The notes below the pieces were generated by a model. That model worked only from the letters and a program-made list of their open reading frames with translations, did not search any database and was not told the origin of the DNA. Of a stretch of DNA of 64,000 nucleotides, positions 49,168-57,774 are shown in pieces. The position numbers and the translations under genes were made by a program. The stretch is from Bradyrhizobium algeriense. GTDB lineage: Bacteria > Pseudomonadota > Alphaproteobacteria > Rhizobiales > Xanthobacteraceae. The stretch is from NCBI RefSeq assembly GCF_003062295.1, contig NZ_PYCN01000012.1:1-64000 (forward strand). The letters are read 5' to 3'. Position 1 is the first letter of the stretch; each line of letters starts with the position of its first letter.

Positions 49168-52038
49168 ATGGCCAAAGCCGTCGCGAAGTCCAAGAAGGCT
49201 GCAGTGAAATCTGTAGCGAAATCAAAGCCATCGGCCCGATCCAAGGCCGCTGTGGCCCCTTCCGCCCGCAAGGCGCTGAAGAAGGCCCCGGCCAAGCCGG
49301 CCGCCAAGGTCGCGGCCAAGAAGGCCGCAGTCCGCAAGCCGGCCGCTGTGGCGGTAAAATCCGGCAAGTGGGTCTATACCTTCGGGGACGGCAAGGCGGA
49401 GGGCAAAGCGGGCCTGCGCGACCTGCTGGGCGGCAAGGGCGCCAATCTCGCCGAAATGGCCAATCTCGGCCTGCCGGTGCCTCCGGGCTTCACCATTCCG
49501 ACCTCGGTCTGCACCTATTTCTACGCCCACGACAAATCCTATCCCGCCGCGCTGAAGGCGCAGGTCGAGAAGGCGCTCGATCATGTCGGCAAACTGACCG
49601 GCAAGTCGTTCGGCGATCCGAAGAATCCGCTTCTGGTCTCGGTCCGCTCCGGCGGCCGCGCCTCGATGCCGGGCATGATGGATACCGTGCTCAATCTCGG
49701 CCTCAACGACAAGACGGTTGAAGCGCTCGCCGACCTCTCCGGCGATCGCCGCTTTGCCTATGACAGCTATCGCCGCTTCATCACGATGTATTCGGACGTG
49801 GTGCTCGGCTTCGAGCATCATCACTTCGAGGACATCCTCGACACCTTCAAGGATGGCCAGGGCTATACGCTCGACACTGATCTCTCCGGCGACGACTGGG
49901 TCGAACTGGTCGGCAAGTACAAGGAAGCCGTGGCGCGCGAGACCGGCAAGGATTTCCCGCAGGATCCGCACGAGCAATTGTGGGGCGCGATCGGCGCGGT
50001 GTTCTCGTCCTGGATGAATACGCGTGCGGTGACTTACCGCCGCCTGCACGACATCCCGGAATCCTGGGGCACCGCCGTCAACGTCCAGGCCATGGTGTTC
50101 GGCAATATGGGCGAGACGTCCGCGACCGGTGTAGCGTTCACCCGCAATCCCTCCACCGGCGAGAGCAAGCTCTACGGCGAGTTCCTGATCAACGCGCAGG
50201 GTGAGGACGTGGTGGCGGGCATTCGCACGCCGCAGGACATCACCGAGGAAGCGCGCCAGGAATCCGGCTCCGACAAGCCGTCGATGGAAAGCGCGATGCC
50301 GGAAGCCTTCAAGGAGCTGACGCGGTTCTACACGCTGCTCGAAAAGCACTACCGCGACATGCAGGACATGGAGTTCACGGTCGAGCAGGGCAAGTTGTGG
50401 ATGCTGCAGACCCGCGGCGGCAAGCGCACGGCGAAAGCCGCGCTGCGCATCGCGGTCGAGCTCGCCAATGAAGGCCTGATCTCGAAAAAGGACGCGGTGA
50501 TGCGGATCGATCCGGCTTCGCTGGATCAATTGCTGCATCCGACCATCGATCCCGCGGCCAAGCGCGACGTGATCGCGACCGGCCTGCCGGCCTCGCCCGG
50601 CGCCGCATCGGGCGAGATCGTGTTCTCGTCCGACGAAGCCGCAAAACTTCAGGCCGACGGCCGCAACGTCATTCTGGTGCGCGTCGAAACCAGCCCGGAA
50701 GACATTCACGGCATGCACGCCGCTGAAGGCATTCTCACCACCCGCGGCGGCATGACCTCGCACGCCGCCGTGGTCGCGCGCGGCATGGGCAAGCCCTGCG
50801 TCTCCGGCTGCGGCGCCATTCGCGTCGATTACGGGCGGGGCACCATGAGCATCGGCTCGCGCACCTTCAAGACCGGCGACGTCATCACCATCGACGGTTC
50901 GCTCGGCCAGGTGCTGGCCGGCCGCATGCCGATGATCGAGCCGAAACTGTCGGGCGAATTCGGCACGCTGATGGGCTGGGCCGATCAGGTTCGCAAGCTC
51001 GGCGTTCGCGTCAACGCCGACACGCCGGAAGATGCGCGCACCGCCATCAAGTTTGGCGGCGAGGGCATCGGGCTGTGCCGCACCGAGCACATGTTCTTCG
51101 AGGAAACTCGCATCCGCACCGTGCGCGAGATGATCCTTTCCGAGGACGAACAGTCGCGCCGCGCGGCGCTGTCAAAACTGCTGCCGATGCAGCGCGCCGA
51201 TTTCGTCGAGCTGTTCGAGATCATGAAGGGCCTGCCGGTCACGATCCGCCTGCTCGATCCGCCGCTGCACGAGTTCCTGCCGCACACTCAGGCCGAGATC
51301 GAGGAAGTCGCGCGCGCGATGAACACTGATCCGCGCCGGCTCGCCGATCGTGCCCGCGATCTCGCCGAGTTCAATCCGATGCTGGGCTTCCGCGGCTGCC
51401 GCCTTGCGATTGCCTACCCGGAAATCGCGGAGATGCAGGCGCGTGCGATCTTCGAAGCGGCGGTCGAAGCCGAGAAGCGCACCACCAAGGCCGTCGGCCT
51501 CGAGGTGATGGTGCCGCTGATCGCGACCAAGGCCGAGTTCGACCTGGTCAAGGCGCGGATCGACGCGATGGCGCAGTCGGTGATGAAGGAGACCGGCAAG
51601 AAGCTCGCCTATCAAGTCGGCACCATGATCGAGCTTCCGCGCGCGTGCCTGATGGCCGGCGACGTGGCGCAGACCGCGGAGTTCTTCTCGTTCGGCACCA
51701 ACGACCTGACCCAGACCACCTACGGCATCAGCCGCGACGACGCCGCAAGCTTCCTCGGCACCTATGTCAGCAAGGGGATTTTGGAAATCGATCCGTTCAT
51801 CTCGGTCGATCGCGATGGCGTCGGCGAACTGGTGAAGATCGGCGTCACCCGCGGCCGGAAGGTCCGGCCCGGTCTCAAGGTCGGCATTTGCGGCGAGCAT
51901 GGCGGCGATCCTGCCTCGGTGGCGTTCTGCCACGAGATCGGGCTCGACTACGTGTCGTGCTCACCCTATCGCGTGCCGATTGCGCGCCTCGCCGCCGCGC
52001 AGGCCGCGCTCGGCAAGACGGTCGCGAGCCAGGCGTAG
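49168..52038 (+). CDS. ppdK: Pyruvate, phosphate dikinase with a histone-like N-terminal tail
   Basis: 956 residues from the ATG at 49168. It interconverts pyruvate, ATP and phosphate with PEP, AMP and pyrophosphate. KWVYTFGDG begins the normal protein, so the first 65 residues are an extra tail rich in Lys and Ala (KAVAKSKKAAVKSVAKS and KAPAKPAAKVAAKKAAV), like histone H1 or HU tails. The ATP-grasp domain follows, then the phosphohistidine domain with the catalytic His in GGMTSHAAVVARGMG, and the PEP-binding TIM barrel with the catalytic Cys in VGICGEHGGDP. PPDK has a central role in C4-dicarboxylate-based gluconeogenesis. A large antisense open frame is an artefact. Confidence 0.96.
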   Translation: MAKAVAKSKKAAVKSVAKSKPSARSKAAVAPSARKALKKAPAKPAAKVAAKKAAVRKPAAVAVKSGKWVYTFGDGKAEGKAGLRDLLGGKGANLAEMANLGLPVPPGFTIPTSVCTYFYAHDKSYPAALKAQVEKALDHVGKLTGKSFGDPKNPLLVSVRSGGRASMPGMMDTVLNLGLNDKTVEALADLSGDRRFAYDSYRRFITMYSDVVLGFEHHHFEDILDTFKDGQGYTLDTDLSGDDWVELVGKYKEAVARETGKDFPQDPHEQLWGAIGAVFSSWMNTRAVTYRRLHDIPESWGTAVNVQAMVFGNMGETSATGVAFTRNPSTGESKLYGEFLINAQGEDVVAGIRTPQDITEEARQESGSDKPSMESAMPEAFKELTRFYTLLEKHYRDMQDMEFTVEQGKLWMLQTRGGKRTAKAALRIAVELANEGLISKKDAVMRIDPASLDQLLHPTIDPAAKRDVIATGLPASPGAASGEIVFSSDEAAKLQADGRNVILVRVETSPEDIHGMHAAEGILTTRGGMTSHAAVVARGMGKPCVSGCGAIRVDYGRGTMSIGSRTFKTGDVITIDGSLGQVLAGRMPMIEPKLSGEFGTLMGWADQVRKLGVRVNADTPEDARTAIKFGGEGIGLCRTEHMFFEETRIRTVREMILSEDEQSRRAALSKLLPMQRADFVELFEIMKGLPVTIRLLDPPLHEFLPHTQAEIEEVARAMNTDPRRLADRARDLAEFNPMLGFRGCRLAIAYPEIAEMQARAIFEAAVEAEKRTTKAVGLEVMVPLIATKAEFDLVKARIDAMAQSVMKETGKKLAYQVGTMIELPRACLMAGDVAQTAEFFSFGTNDLTQTTYGISRDDAASFLGTYVSKGILEIDPFISVDRDGVGELVKIGVTRGRKVRPGLKVGICGEHGGDPASVAFCHEIGLDYVSCSPYRVPIARLAAAQAALGKTVASQA

Positions 52039-52070
52039 TTTAAACGCTCGCTATCAACGGATACGACGTC

Positions 52071-52114
52071 ATGCCCGGGCAGAAGCGCGTCTTCGCGCTA
52101 GATGTCCCGGGCAT
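52071..52114. repeat. Intergenic inverted repeat (ATGCCCGGG family)
   Basis: ATGCCCGGG at 52071 and CCCGGGCAT ending at 52114 are perfect arms, with GCGCGTCTTCGCGC nested in the centre. It follows the ppdK stop by about 33 bp and may help end its transcript. It resembles the element at 26806-26864. Confidence 0.8.
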
Positions 52115-52441
52115 TCGCGTTTTGGCGCACGCGTGAAAGCCGTCATTGCGATTGACTGCTTTCAGCATGATAGCGTGAATTGGAACTCGCGCGTCGCGAC
52201 GTGGGCGAGCGTGGTGCGTACGTGCGCAAAAATTTTCTTCATCATCTTCGTTGACGGGATATTTACCACTTTCATCGCGCGTCTGTTTACCAACACTTCT
52301 CATGCGGTCCGCGAAAATCCCGCGATGCCTTGCGTGTAGCACGCAGGCCACGCCGATTAACTCCCCGGCAACCTAAATTCGATACCAACAAATAAGGTCG
52401 AATTGCACGGATGTACTGACGTTCGATCGTGTAAGTGTTGC
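52115..52441. other. Gene-free gap with possible promoter elements
   Basis: No coding frame or RNA gene is supported between the repeat after ppdK and the SleB-type gene. Two copies of TTTACCA lie at 52262-52268 and 52286-52292, 24 bp apart start to start, and an AT-richer patch CAAAAATTTTCTTCATC is near 52228-52244. The TTTACCA heptamer also occurs before the secreted protein gene at 56577. These are candidates for a shared control site, no more. Confidence 0.4.
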
Positions 52442-53902
52442 GTGAGCGTATCGATGTTTGTGTTGCGTAGCCAGCCGAAGGGCGCGCGGTTCGCGTCCTT
52501 CGGCCTCGGTCTCTGCGTCTTCGCTTTGATGCCGACCGAGATCGGATATCAGGATATTGCTTCGCTGCTGGCGCGCCAGCCCGGCGTCGCCGAGCGCTGG
52601 CAGAAGCGGGTGTTCTCCTCCGCCGGCACCATACAGGTCGCAACCTTCTCTTTCGGCCGTCCGATCGGAACCTCCTCGCCGCAAACCGCGACCTACCGGC
52701 TGGCGAGCCTCGACAATCAAGGCATCGACATCGCGGGATCCGTGACGCGCAATCCGCTGGTCGCGCCGCCGCCGCGTTATCACGCCGCCGATTTCCCCAA
52801 GGTCGATCGCACGCTGAAAGGCGATCGCCTCGTCGTGACGCCGCCGCCTGCTGAAACCGCAAGCCCCGCCGGGCGCGCGCCGGCGACCGAGGACCCCGCG
52901 ACATCGAATACATCGGTCAAGGGCGCCAAGACCGCCGAGACGGCGCCATCCGTCGAGCGCGCGGCGCTCGATCCGGAGCTGCAGGCCGCGCTGCGCGCGC
53001 CGCCGCTGGCGCAATACGACATGTCGCTGTCGCTCGAAACCAGGCCTCAGGACGATCTCAAGACTGTTCCGGAAAAGCGCGAGGCCGCGCGCACGTCCGC
53101 GCCGCGCGACGGCTTCTCGTTCAAGACTTCGAGCCTGTTCTTTGGTTCGTCGCTCGGCTCGCCGGAGAGCATCGAGCGCTGGCGACCTGGCGAAGAGCCC
53201 GTCATCGTGATGCCGGGCGCTGTTCCCGATCCCGACATGAAAGTGATGGCCTCGCTGCCGGTCGATGCCGATGGTCCGGTGCGGGCCGGCGAGATGGGCG
53301 AGAGCGTTGCCCCGAAGGGCGAAGTCAATTCCGACAACCAGCGCACCAAGACGCCCGCCGAACGCCTCGGCCTGTTCGACGACAAGTCGCGCGCCAAGTC
53401 GGAGAAGTGTTTGGCGGAAGCGGTCTATTTCGAAGCCCGCGGCGAAGCGGTACGGGGCCAGATCGCGGTGGCGCAGGTGGTGCTGAACCGCGCCTTCTCC
53501 GGCAAATATCCCGAAACCGTGTGCGGCGTGGTCTACCAGAACAAGCACCGCCATCTGGCCTGCCAGTTCACCTTCGCCTGCGACAACAACAAGGACGTCA
53601 TTCGCGAGCCCGATATGTGGGAGCGCGCGCAGAAAATCGCGAAAGCGATGCTCGACGGCCAGCTCTGGTTGCCGGAAGTCGACAAGTCGACGCACTACCA
53701 CGCCTATTGGGTGCGGCCGTCCTGGGCCAATGAAATGAAGAAGATGTACAAGACCGGCGTGCACACCTTCTACCGGCCGCGCGCCTGGGGCAACGGCAAC
53801 GACGCGCCGAGCTGGGGAAGCCAGGCCGAAACCGCGGCAATCTCCGCCAAGCTCGCCGAAGCCGCACAGAGCTCCGCCGAGCAGGCGAGCGCGAAACGGT
53901 AG
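52442..53902 (+). CDS. SleB-family cell wall hydrolase, exported
   Basis: 486 residues from a GTG at 52442; other candidates are the ATG at 52454 and a TTG at 52403. The N-terminus has a basic start and a hydrophobic run (FASFGLGLCVFALMP), a signal anchor. About 280 residues of Pro/Ala-rich linker follow, and the hydrolase domain comes at roughly 305-435: CLAEAVYFEARGE is the SleB/CwlJ signature with the catalytic Glu, followed by VAQVVLNRAFSGKYPETVCGVVYQN, CQFTFACD and a C-terminal VHTFYRP. It should cleave peptidoglycan during growth or division. A 130-bp palindromic element starts 5 bp after its stop. Confidence 0.93.
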   Translation: MSVSMFVLRSQPKGARFASFGLGLCVFALMPTEIGYQDIASLLARQPGVAERWQKRVFSSAGTIQVATFSFGRPIGTSSPQTATYRLASLDNQGIDIAGSVTRNPLVAPPPRYHAADFPKVDRTLKGDRLVVTPPPAETASPAGRAPATEDPATSNTSVKGAKTAETAPSVERAALDPELQAALRAPPLAQYDMSLSLETRPQDDLKTVPEKREAARTSAPRDGFSFKTSSLFFGSSLGSPESIERWRPGEEPVIVMPGAVPDPDMKVMASLPVDADGPVRAGEMGESVAPKGEVNSDNQRTKTPAERLGLFDDKSRAKSEKCLAEAVYFEARGEAVRGQIAVAQVVLNRAFSGKYPETVCGVVYQNKHRHLACQFTFACDNNKDVIREPDMWERAQKIAKAMLDGQLWLPEVDKSTHYHAYWVRPSWANEMKKMYKTGVHTFYRPRAWGNGNDAPSWGSQAETAAISAKLAEAAQSSAEQASAKR

Positions 53903-53906
53903 CTCT

Positions 53907-54036
53907 CGACGTCGTCCCTGCGAACGCAGGGACCCATAACCACCGGCGGTGGTTGTTGAACGAAGCCGGATGACGGGCACTTCCTCAAAGCGCGCGGCCG
54001 CGGCGTATGGGTCCCTGCTTTCGCAGGGACGACGTC
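53907..54036. repeat. Intergenic inverted repeat (GACGTCGTCCCTGCG family)
   Basis: GACGTCGTCCCTGCGAACGCAGGGACCCATA and the inverted TATGGGTCCCTGCTTTCGCAGGGACGACGTC form long arms, each itself a hairpin, around an unrelated centre (CACCGGCGGTGG). It fills most of the gap between the SleB-type gene and the MFS gene. The rest of the gap, 54037-54188, shows no gene and probably contains the MFS promoter. Confidence 0.85.
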
Positions 54037-54188
54037 TTGGTGGGCTACGAACTGAATTTGCTCTCATTGCACTCGCCGATTTTGCAGGGCTGCCCTGCAG
54101 TGAGAATTTTCTTGCGGCTCCCCTTGGGGTTTTCATGCAAATGCATTAAGTCATGCCGGCGCATTGGTTCGGCCCGCAGGAAATTCAT

Positions 54189-55439
54189 ATGTCAGCAACG
54201 ACCGGCGATCTTCGTCCATCCTCCGGCCTTGGCACCTGGCGGACGCCGCTGGTGATCATCATTTGCGGATGCTTGATCGCGCTGCTGAGTTTTGGGCCGC
54301 GCTCGAGCCTTGGATTTTTCGTCCAGCCGATGAGCCGCGAGTTCACCTGGGGGCGCGACGTCTTCGGCCTCGCGCTGGCGCTGCAGAACCTGTTGTGGGG
54401 CCTGGGCCAGCCGATCGCGGGCGCCATCGCCGATCGCTTCGGTGTCCTGCGTGTGATGATCGTCGGTGCGCTGCTCTATGCCGGCGGTCTGCTGCTGATG
54501 CGGTATTCGACGGCGCCGTTGTCGCTCGATCTTGGCGCCGGGGTCCTGATCGGCTTCGGACTATCAGGCTGTTCGTTCAACCTGGTGCTGTCGGCGTTCA
54601 GCAAGCTCTTGCCGCCCGAGAAGCGCGGCTTTGCGCTCGGTGCCGGCACCGCGGCCGGCTCGTTCGGACAATTCCTATTCGCGCCGTTCGGCGTCGCGAT
54701 GATCGACAATTTCGGCTGGCAGGCGGCGCTGACGGTGTTCGCGCTCCTGATGCTCTTGATCGTGCCGCTGTCGCTGGCGATCGCGACGCCGCCTTCGACG
54801 TCATCGAACGAGCCTGTCGGGGACCAGCAATCGTTCAAGACTGCGCTGGCGGAGGCGTTCGGCCATCGCTCCTATGTTCTGTTGGTGCTCGGCTTCTTCA
54901 CCTGCGGCTTCCAGCTCGCCTTCATCACCGTGCATCTGCCGGCCTATCTGGCCGATCGCGGGGTTGCTGCGTCGACCGGCGGCTGGGTGGTCGCGGCCAT
55001 CGGCCTCTTCAACATCATCGGCTCGCTCAGCGTCGGCTGGCTGCAGAACAAATATCCGAAGCGCTATATTCTCTCGCTCATCTACTTCGCCCGCGCGCTG
55101 TCGATCATGGCGTTCATCTCGTTTCCGATCACCACCTTTTCGGCGATCGTATTCGGCGCCGCTACCGGCCTGACCTGGCTCTCGACGGTGCCGCCGACCT
55201 CGGCGCTGGTGGCGCTGATGTTCGGCACCCGCTGGTTTGCGACGCTGTATGGCTTTGCCTTCGTCAGCCATCAGGTCGGCGGTTTCCTCGGCGTCTGGCT
55301 CGGCGGCGTGGTGTTCGAGCAGTTCGGTTCCTATACGCCGATCTGGTGGCTCTCGATCTTCTTCGGCGTGCTGTCGGCGCTGATCAACCTGCCGATCGTC
55401 GAGCAGCCGGTCGCGCGCCCGGTTGCACAACCCGCCTGA
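54189..55439 (+). CDS. Major facilitator superfamily transporter
   Basis: 416 residues from the ATG at 54189 with AGGAA seven bases before. Twelve hydrophobic segments are evident in two bundles, and the MFS loop 2-3 motif is present as GAIADRFGVLRV. The N-terminal phrase LGFFVQPMSREFTWGRDVFGLALALQNLLWGLGQP resembles the monocarboxylate/oxalate-formate type of carriers. Solute and direction are unknown. The adjacent downstream gene encodes an AcuI-type acrylyl-CoA reductase, with only 43 bp between, so a carboxylate substrate handled by both is conceivable. Confidence 0.9.
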   Translation: MSATTGDLRPSSGLGTWRTPLVIIICGCLIALLSFGPRSSLGFFVQPMSREFTWGRDVFGLALALQNLLWGLGQPIAGAIADRFGVLRVMIVGALLYAGGLLLMRYSTAPLSLDLGAGVLIGFGLSGCSFNLVLSAFSKLLPPEKRGFALGAGTAAGSFGQFLFAPFGVAMIDNFGWQAALTVFALLMLLIVPLSLAIATPPSTSSNEPVGDQQSFKTALAEAFGHRSYVLLVLGFFTCGFQLAFITVHLPAYLADRGVAASTGGWVVAAIGLFNIIGSLSVGWLQNKYPKRYILSLIYFARALSIMAFISFPITTFSAIVFGAATGLTWLSTVPPTSALVALMFGTRWFATLYGFAFVSHQVGGFLGVWLGGVVFEQFGSYTPIWWLSIFFGVLSALINLPIVEQPVARPVAQPA

Positions 55440-55482
55440 TGCGGTAAACACTCCTGACTGAGAAAAGTCCGGGGAGTTTGCC

Positions 55483-56469
55483 GTGGGAACGTTCAAGGCC
55501 ATCAGGATCGACAAGGCGGAGAAGGGCACCACCGCCGCACTGACGCAGTTCGACGAAGCCGAGCTGATGGAAGGCGACGTCACGGTCGCGGTCGAGTGGT
55601 CGACGCTGAACTACAAGGATGGCCTGGCCGTCACCGGCAAGGCCCCTGTGGTGCGGCGCTTCCCGATGATCGCCGGCATCGATTTCGCAGGCACCGTCGA
55701 GCAATCCTCACATCCAGCGTGGAAGGCCGGCGACAAGGTCGTCTGCAATGGCTGGGGCATGGGCGAGACCCATCTCGGCGCCTATGCCGAGAAGGCGCGC
55801 GTCAAGGGCGACTGGCTGGTGCGGCTGCCCGACAACATTTCGACCCGCGACGCGATGGCGATCGGCACCGCCGGCTACACCGCGATGCTCTCGGTGCTGG
55901 CGCTGGAGAAGCATGGCCTGACGCCTGCGAGCGGCCCTGTCGTGGTGACGGGAGCTGCCGGCGGCGTCGGTTCGGTCGCCACCGCCGTGCTCTCGAAACT
56001 CGGCTACCACGTCATCGCATCCACCGGGCGCATGTCGGAGGCCGACTACCTGAAGGGCCTCGGTGCCGCCGAGGTGATCGACCGTGCCGAACTCGCAGGG
56101 CCCGCCAAGCCGCTGGCGAAGGAGCGCTGGGCAGGCGGCGTCGACAGCGTCGGCTCGACCACGCTCGCCAACCTGCTTTCGATGACGAAATATGGCGGCG
56201 CCATCGCCGCCTGCGGGCTTGCCGCCGGCATGGACCTGCCGTCTTCGGTCGCGCCTTTCATTTTACGCGGGGTGTGCCTTCTGGGCATCGATTCCGTGAT
56301 GTGTCCGCTGCCCCAGCGCAAGCTTGCCTGGAACCGCCTTGCAAGCGATTTGGATAAGGGGAAACTTGCTGATATTACTCAGGAAATAGCCCTCGACCAG
56401 GTCATTGGAACCGGTGCGCAAATACTCGCCGGCCAGGTCCGCGGTCGAATCGTGGTAAAAATTCTCTAA
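55483..56469 (+). CDS. Acrylyl-CoA reductase-type MDR oxidoreductase (AcuI/YhdH)
   Basis: 328 residues from a GTG at 55483 with GGGGAG upstream. It is a zinc-free medium-chain reductase: WSTLNYKDGLAVTGKAPVVRRFPMIAGIDFAGTV is the N-terminal catalytic block, and VVVTGAAGGVGSVATAVLSKLGY the NADPH-binding motif. AcuI/YhdH reduces acrylyl-CoA to propionyl-CoA, which detoxifies acrylate, and the family pattern VDSVGSTTLANLL matches. It may be cotranscribed with the preceding MFS gene (43-bp gap), suggesting uptake and processing of a short organic acid. Confidence 0.93.
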   Translation: MGTFKAIRIDKAEKGTTAALTQFDEAELMEGDVTVAVEWSTLNYKDGLAVTGKAPVVRRFPMIAGIDFAGTVEQSSHPAWKAGDKVVCNGWGMGETHLGAYAEKARVKGDWLVRLPDNISTRDAMAIGTAGYTAMLSVLALEKHGLTPASGPVVVTGAAGGVGSVATAVLSKLGYHVIASTGRMSEADYLKGLGAAEVIDRAELAGPAKPLAKERWAGGVDSVGSTTLANLLSMTKYGGAIAACGLAAGMDLPSSVAPFILRGVCLLGIDSVMCPLPQRKLAWNRLASDLDKGKLADITQEIALDQVIGTGAQILAGQVRGRIVVKIL

Positions 56470-56576
56470 CGGCGTTCAGACTTTACCAACCAACCTGCTC
56501 CAATGTTGCCACTGTTGATATGGTAAGCACGGGGTAAAGGCGGGCGCCCGCGCTATTGTTAAGTTGGAGTAGCTGC

Positions 56577-57209
56577 ATGCTTGCGCGTTTGGTTCTGGGG
56601 GCCGTCACGGCAGTCGCGATGATCGTTCCTGCGCTCGCCGGGAGCATGAATGCTGACGAGGCGCGCAGGTTTGTGAGCGGCAAGGTTTTCGCCTTTACCT
56701 GTTTCGACGGTACCCGTGGCGCCGGCCGCATTCTCGAAGATCTCGGCGCAGCCGGTTCTGTCCAGTTCAGCGGCTCGGGCCCGATCCGCCATGTGCGCCT
56801 GCCCGGCAACACGCTGCAGATTCGCGGCCAGGCCGTTTGTGCTTCGATCAAGGGACTTCCGTTCGAGCCGTGCTTCAATCTCGACAAGCGCGACGATCGC
56901 TCGTTCCGCGGCTCCGTCTCGGGCATGGGCTTCGCCTATTGCGATTTCCGTCATCAGGGTGCCTCGCAGATGCTGATGGCGCGCTCCGTGGCGCGACCGC
57001 GCTCGCTGCATCGTCGGGACGAGCCGTCGCGCACGTCGGCTGACGCACGCGCTGAAGTAACGGGGCGGGTCGAGACGCCAACGGTCGAGAGCGCCAAGCT
57101 CGAGCCGGTGAAGGCCGAGCCGAAGCTGGAGCAGGTCAAGTCTGAACCGGCCAAATCCGAACCGGCCAAGACCGAGAGTGCCCCGGAGCTGCGCCGCTCG
57201 ACCGATTGA
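56577..57209 (+). CDS. Exported protein of unknown function with charged repeat tail
   Basis: 210 residues from ATG at 56577 with GGAG seven to eight bases before. A signal peptide (MLARLVLGAVTAVAMIVPALAGS) is followed by a domain of about 120 residues with four cysteines (FTCFDG, QAVCASI, EPCFNLD, AYCDF), a likely disulfide pattern for the periplasm. The last 60 residues are low complexity, with degenerate Lys-x-Glu-Pro repeats (KAEPKLEQ, KSEPAKSEPAKTE). I do not recognise the family. It stands alone; TTTACCA occurs about 90 bp upstream. Confidence 0.72.
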   Translation: MLARLVLGAVTAVAMIVPALAGSMNADEARRFVSGKVFAFTCFDGTRGAGRILEDLGAAGSVQFSGSGPIRHVRLPGNTLQIRGQAVCASIKGLPFEPCFNLDKRDDRSFRGSVSGMGFAYCDFRHQGASQMLMARSVARPRSLHRRDEPSRTSADARAEVTGRVETPTVESAKLEPVKAEPKLEQVKSEPAKSEPAKTESAPELRRSTD

Positions 57210-57260
57210 TCGCGCGGTAAGCCGGCCTCGGCTCCGGCGAATCCATTTCAGCTGACGAAC

Positions 57261-57288
57261 GCCAACCCGTAGTCATACGGGCTGGCGG
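57261..57288 (+). repeat. Imperfect hairpin upstream of the DUF6894 gene
   Basis: CGCCAACCCGTA pairs with TACGGGCTGGCG around GTCA, with one mismatch. It lies about 80 bp upstream of the DUF6894 start and 50 bp after the previous stop, without a T-run. It could be a leader structure or just a repeat. Confidence 0.4.
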
Positions 57289-57370
57289 ATTCACGTCCCG
57301 GTAGCGAATCTCATTCCAACTGGTGACCGGCAGAGAAGGCCGGGGGGCGGCCCAACCCATGAGATCAATC

Positions 57371-57604
57371 ATGCCGGTGTATTTTTTTCGGATCAGCCAC
57401 GGCAGCTACGCAGGCGCATCCGATCAGGGATCCGAATTCGCAAGCCGCGAGGCCGCCTGGACCGAGATGACCAAGGTCTGCGGTAACCTGCTCGGCAGCC
57501 TTTCGCGCAGCCTGAAACAGAACGCCGAATGGCAGATGGAGCTTCTGGACGAGGCCAAGAAGCCCGTGTTCAGGATTCGTCTTGTCGCCGAATCCGTCGG
57601 TTAG
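57371..57604 (+). CDS. DUF6894-family small protein
   Basis: 77 residues from the ATG at 57371. MPVYFFRISHGSYAGASDQGSEFASREAAWTEM is the DUF6894 pattern: a short strand with YFF or YYF, an aspartate/glycine-rich turn replaced here, and a helix with ReAAxxEA. The C-terminal half is helical (NLLGSLSRSLKQNAEWQMELLDEA) and ends in a strand PVFRIRLVAESVG. These proteins are frequent and often multicopy in Bradyrhizobium, and their function is unknown. It lies 170 bp upstream of the chemoreceptor gene. Confidence 0.85.
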   Translation: MPVYFFRISHGSYAGASDQGSEFASREAAWTEMTKVCGNLLGSLSRSLKQNAEWQMELLDEAKKPVFRIRLVAESVG

Positions 57605-57774
57605 CGCTCGATCCGGCGTACGCCCCGGCGCCCGGTAATTTTACGGAGCGCCAAATTAACCATCGCTTGGAACCTGGCGCGTACCGTTGCCGAATATTCC
57701 CGGCGCATCGAAGATTTGACGGCAGTTCCTCATAATTCAGCGGCGCCTGTCTCCAACGCTTGAGAGAGCCAGCC

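Noticed and set aside
49222..51090. 622-codon open frame antisense to ppdK
   Set aside because: It is a wobble-position shadow of a strongly conserved enzyme; its product is rich in Arg, His and Asp without domain signatures.
52373..54136. 587-codon open frame antisense to the SleB-type gene
   Set aside because: It has no domain, runs through palindromic repeats at both ends, and opposes a well-supported gene.
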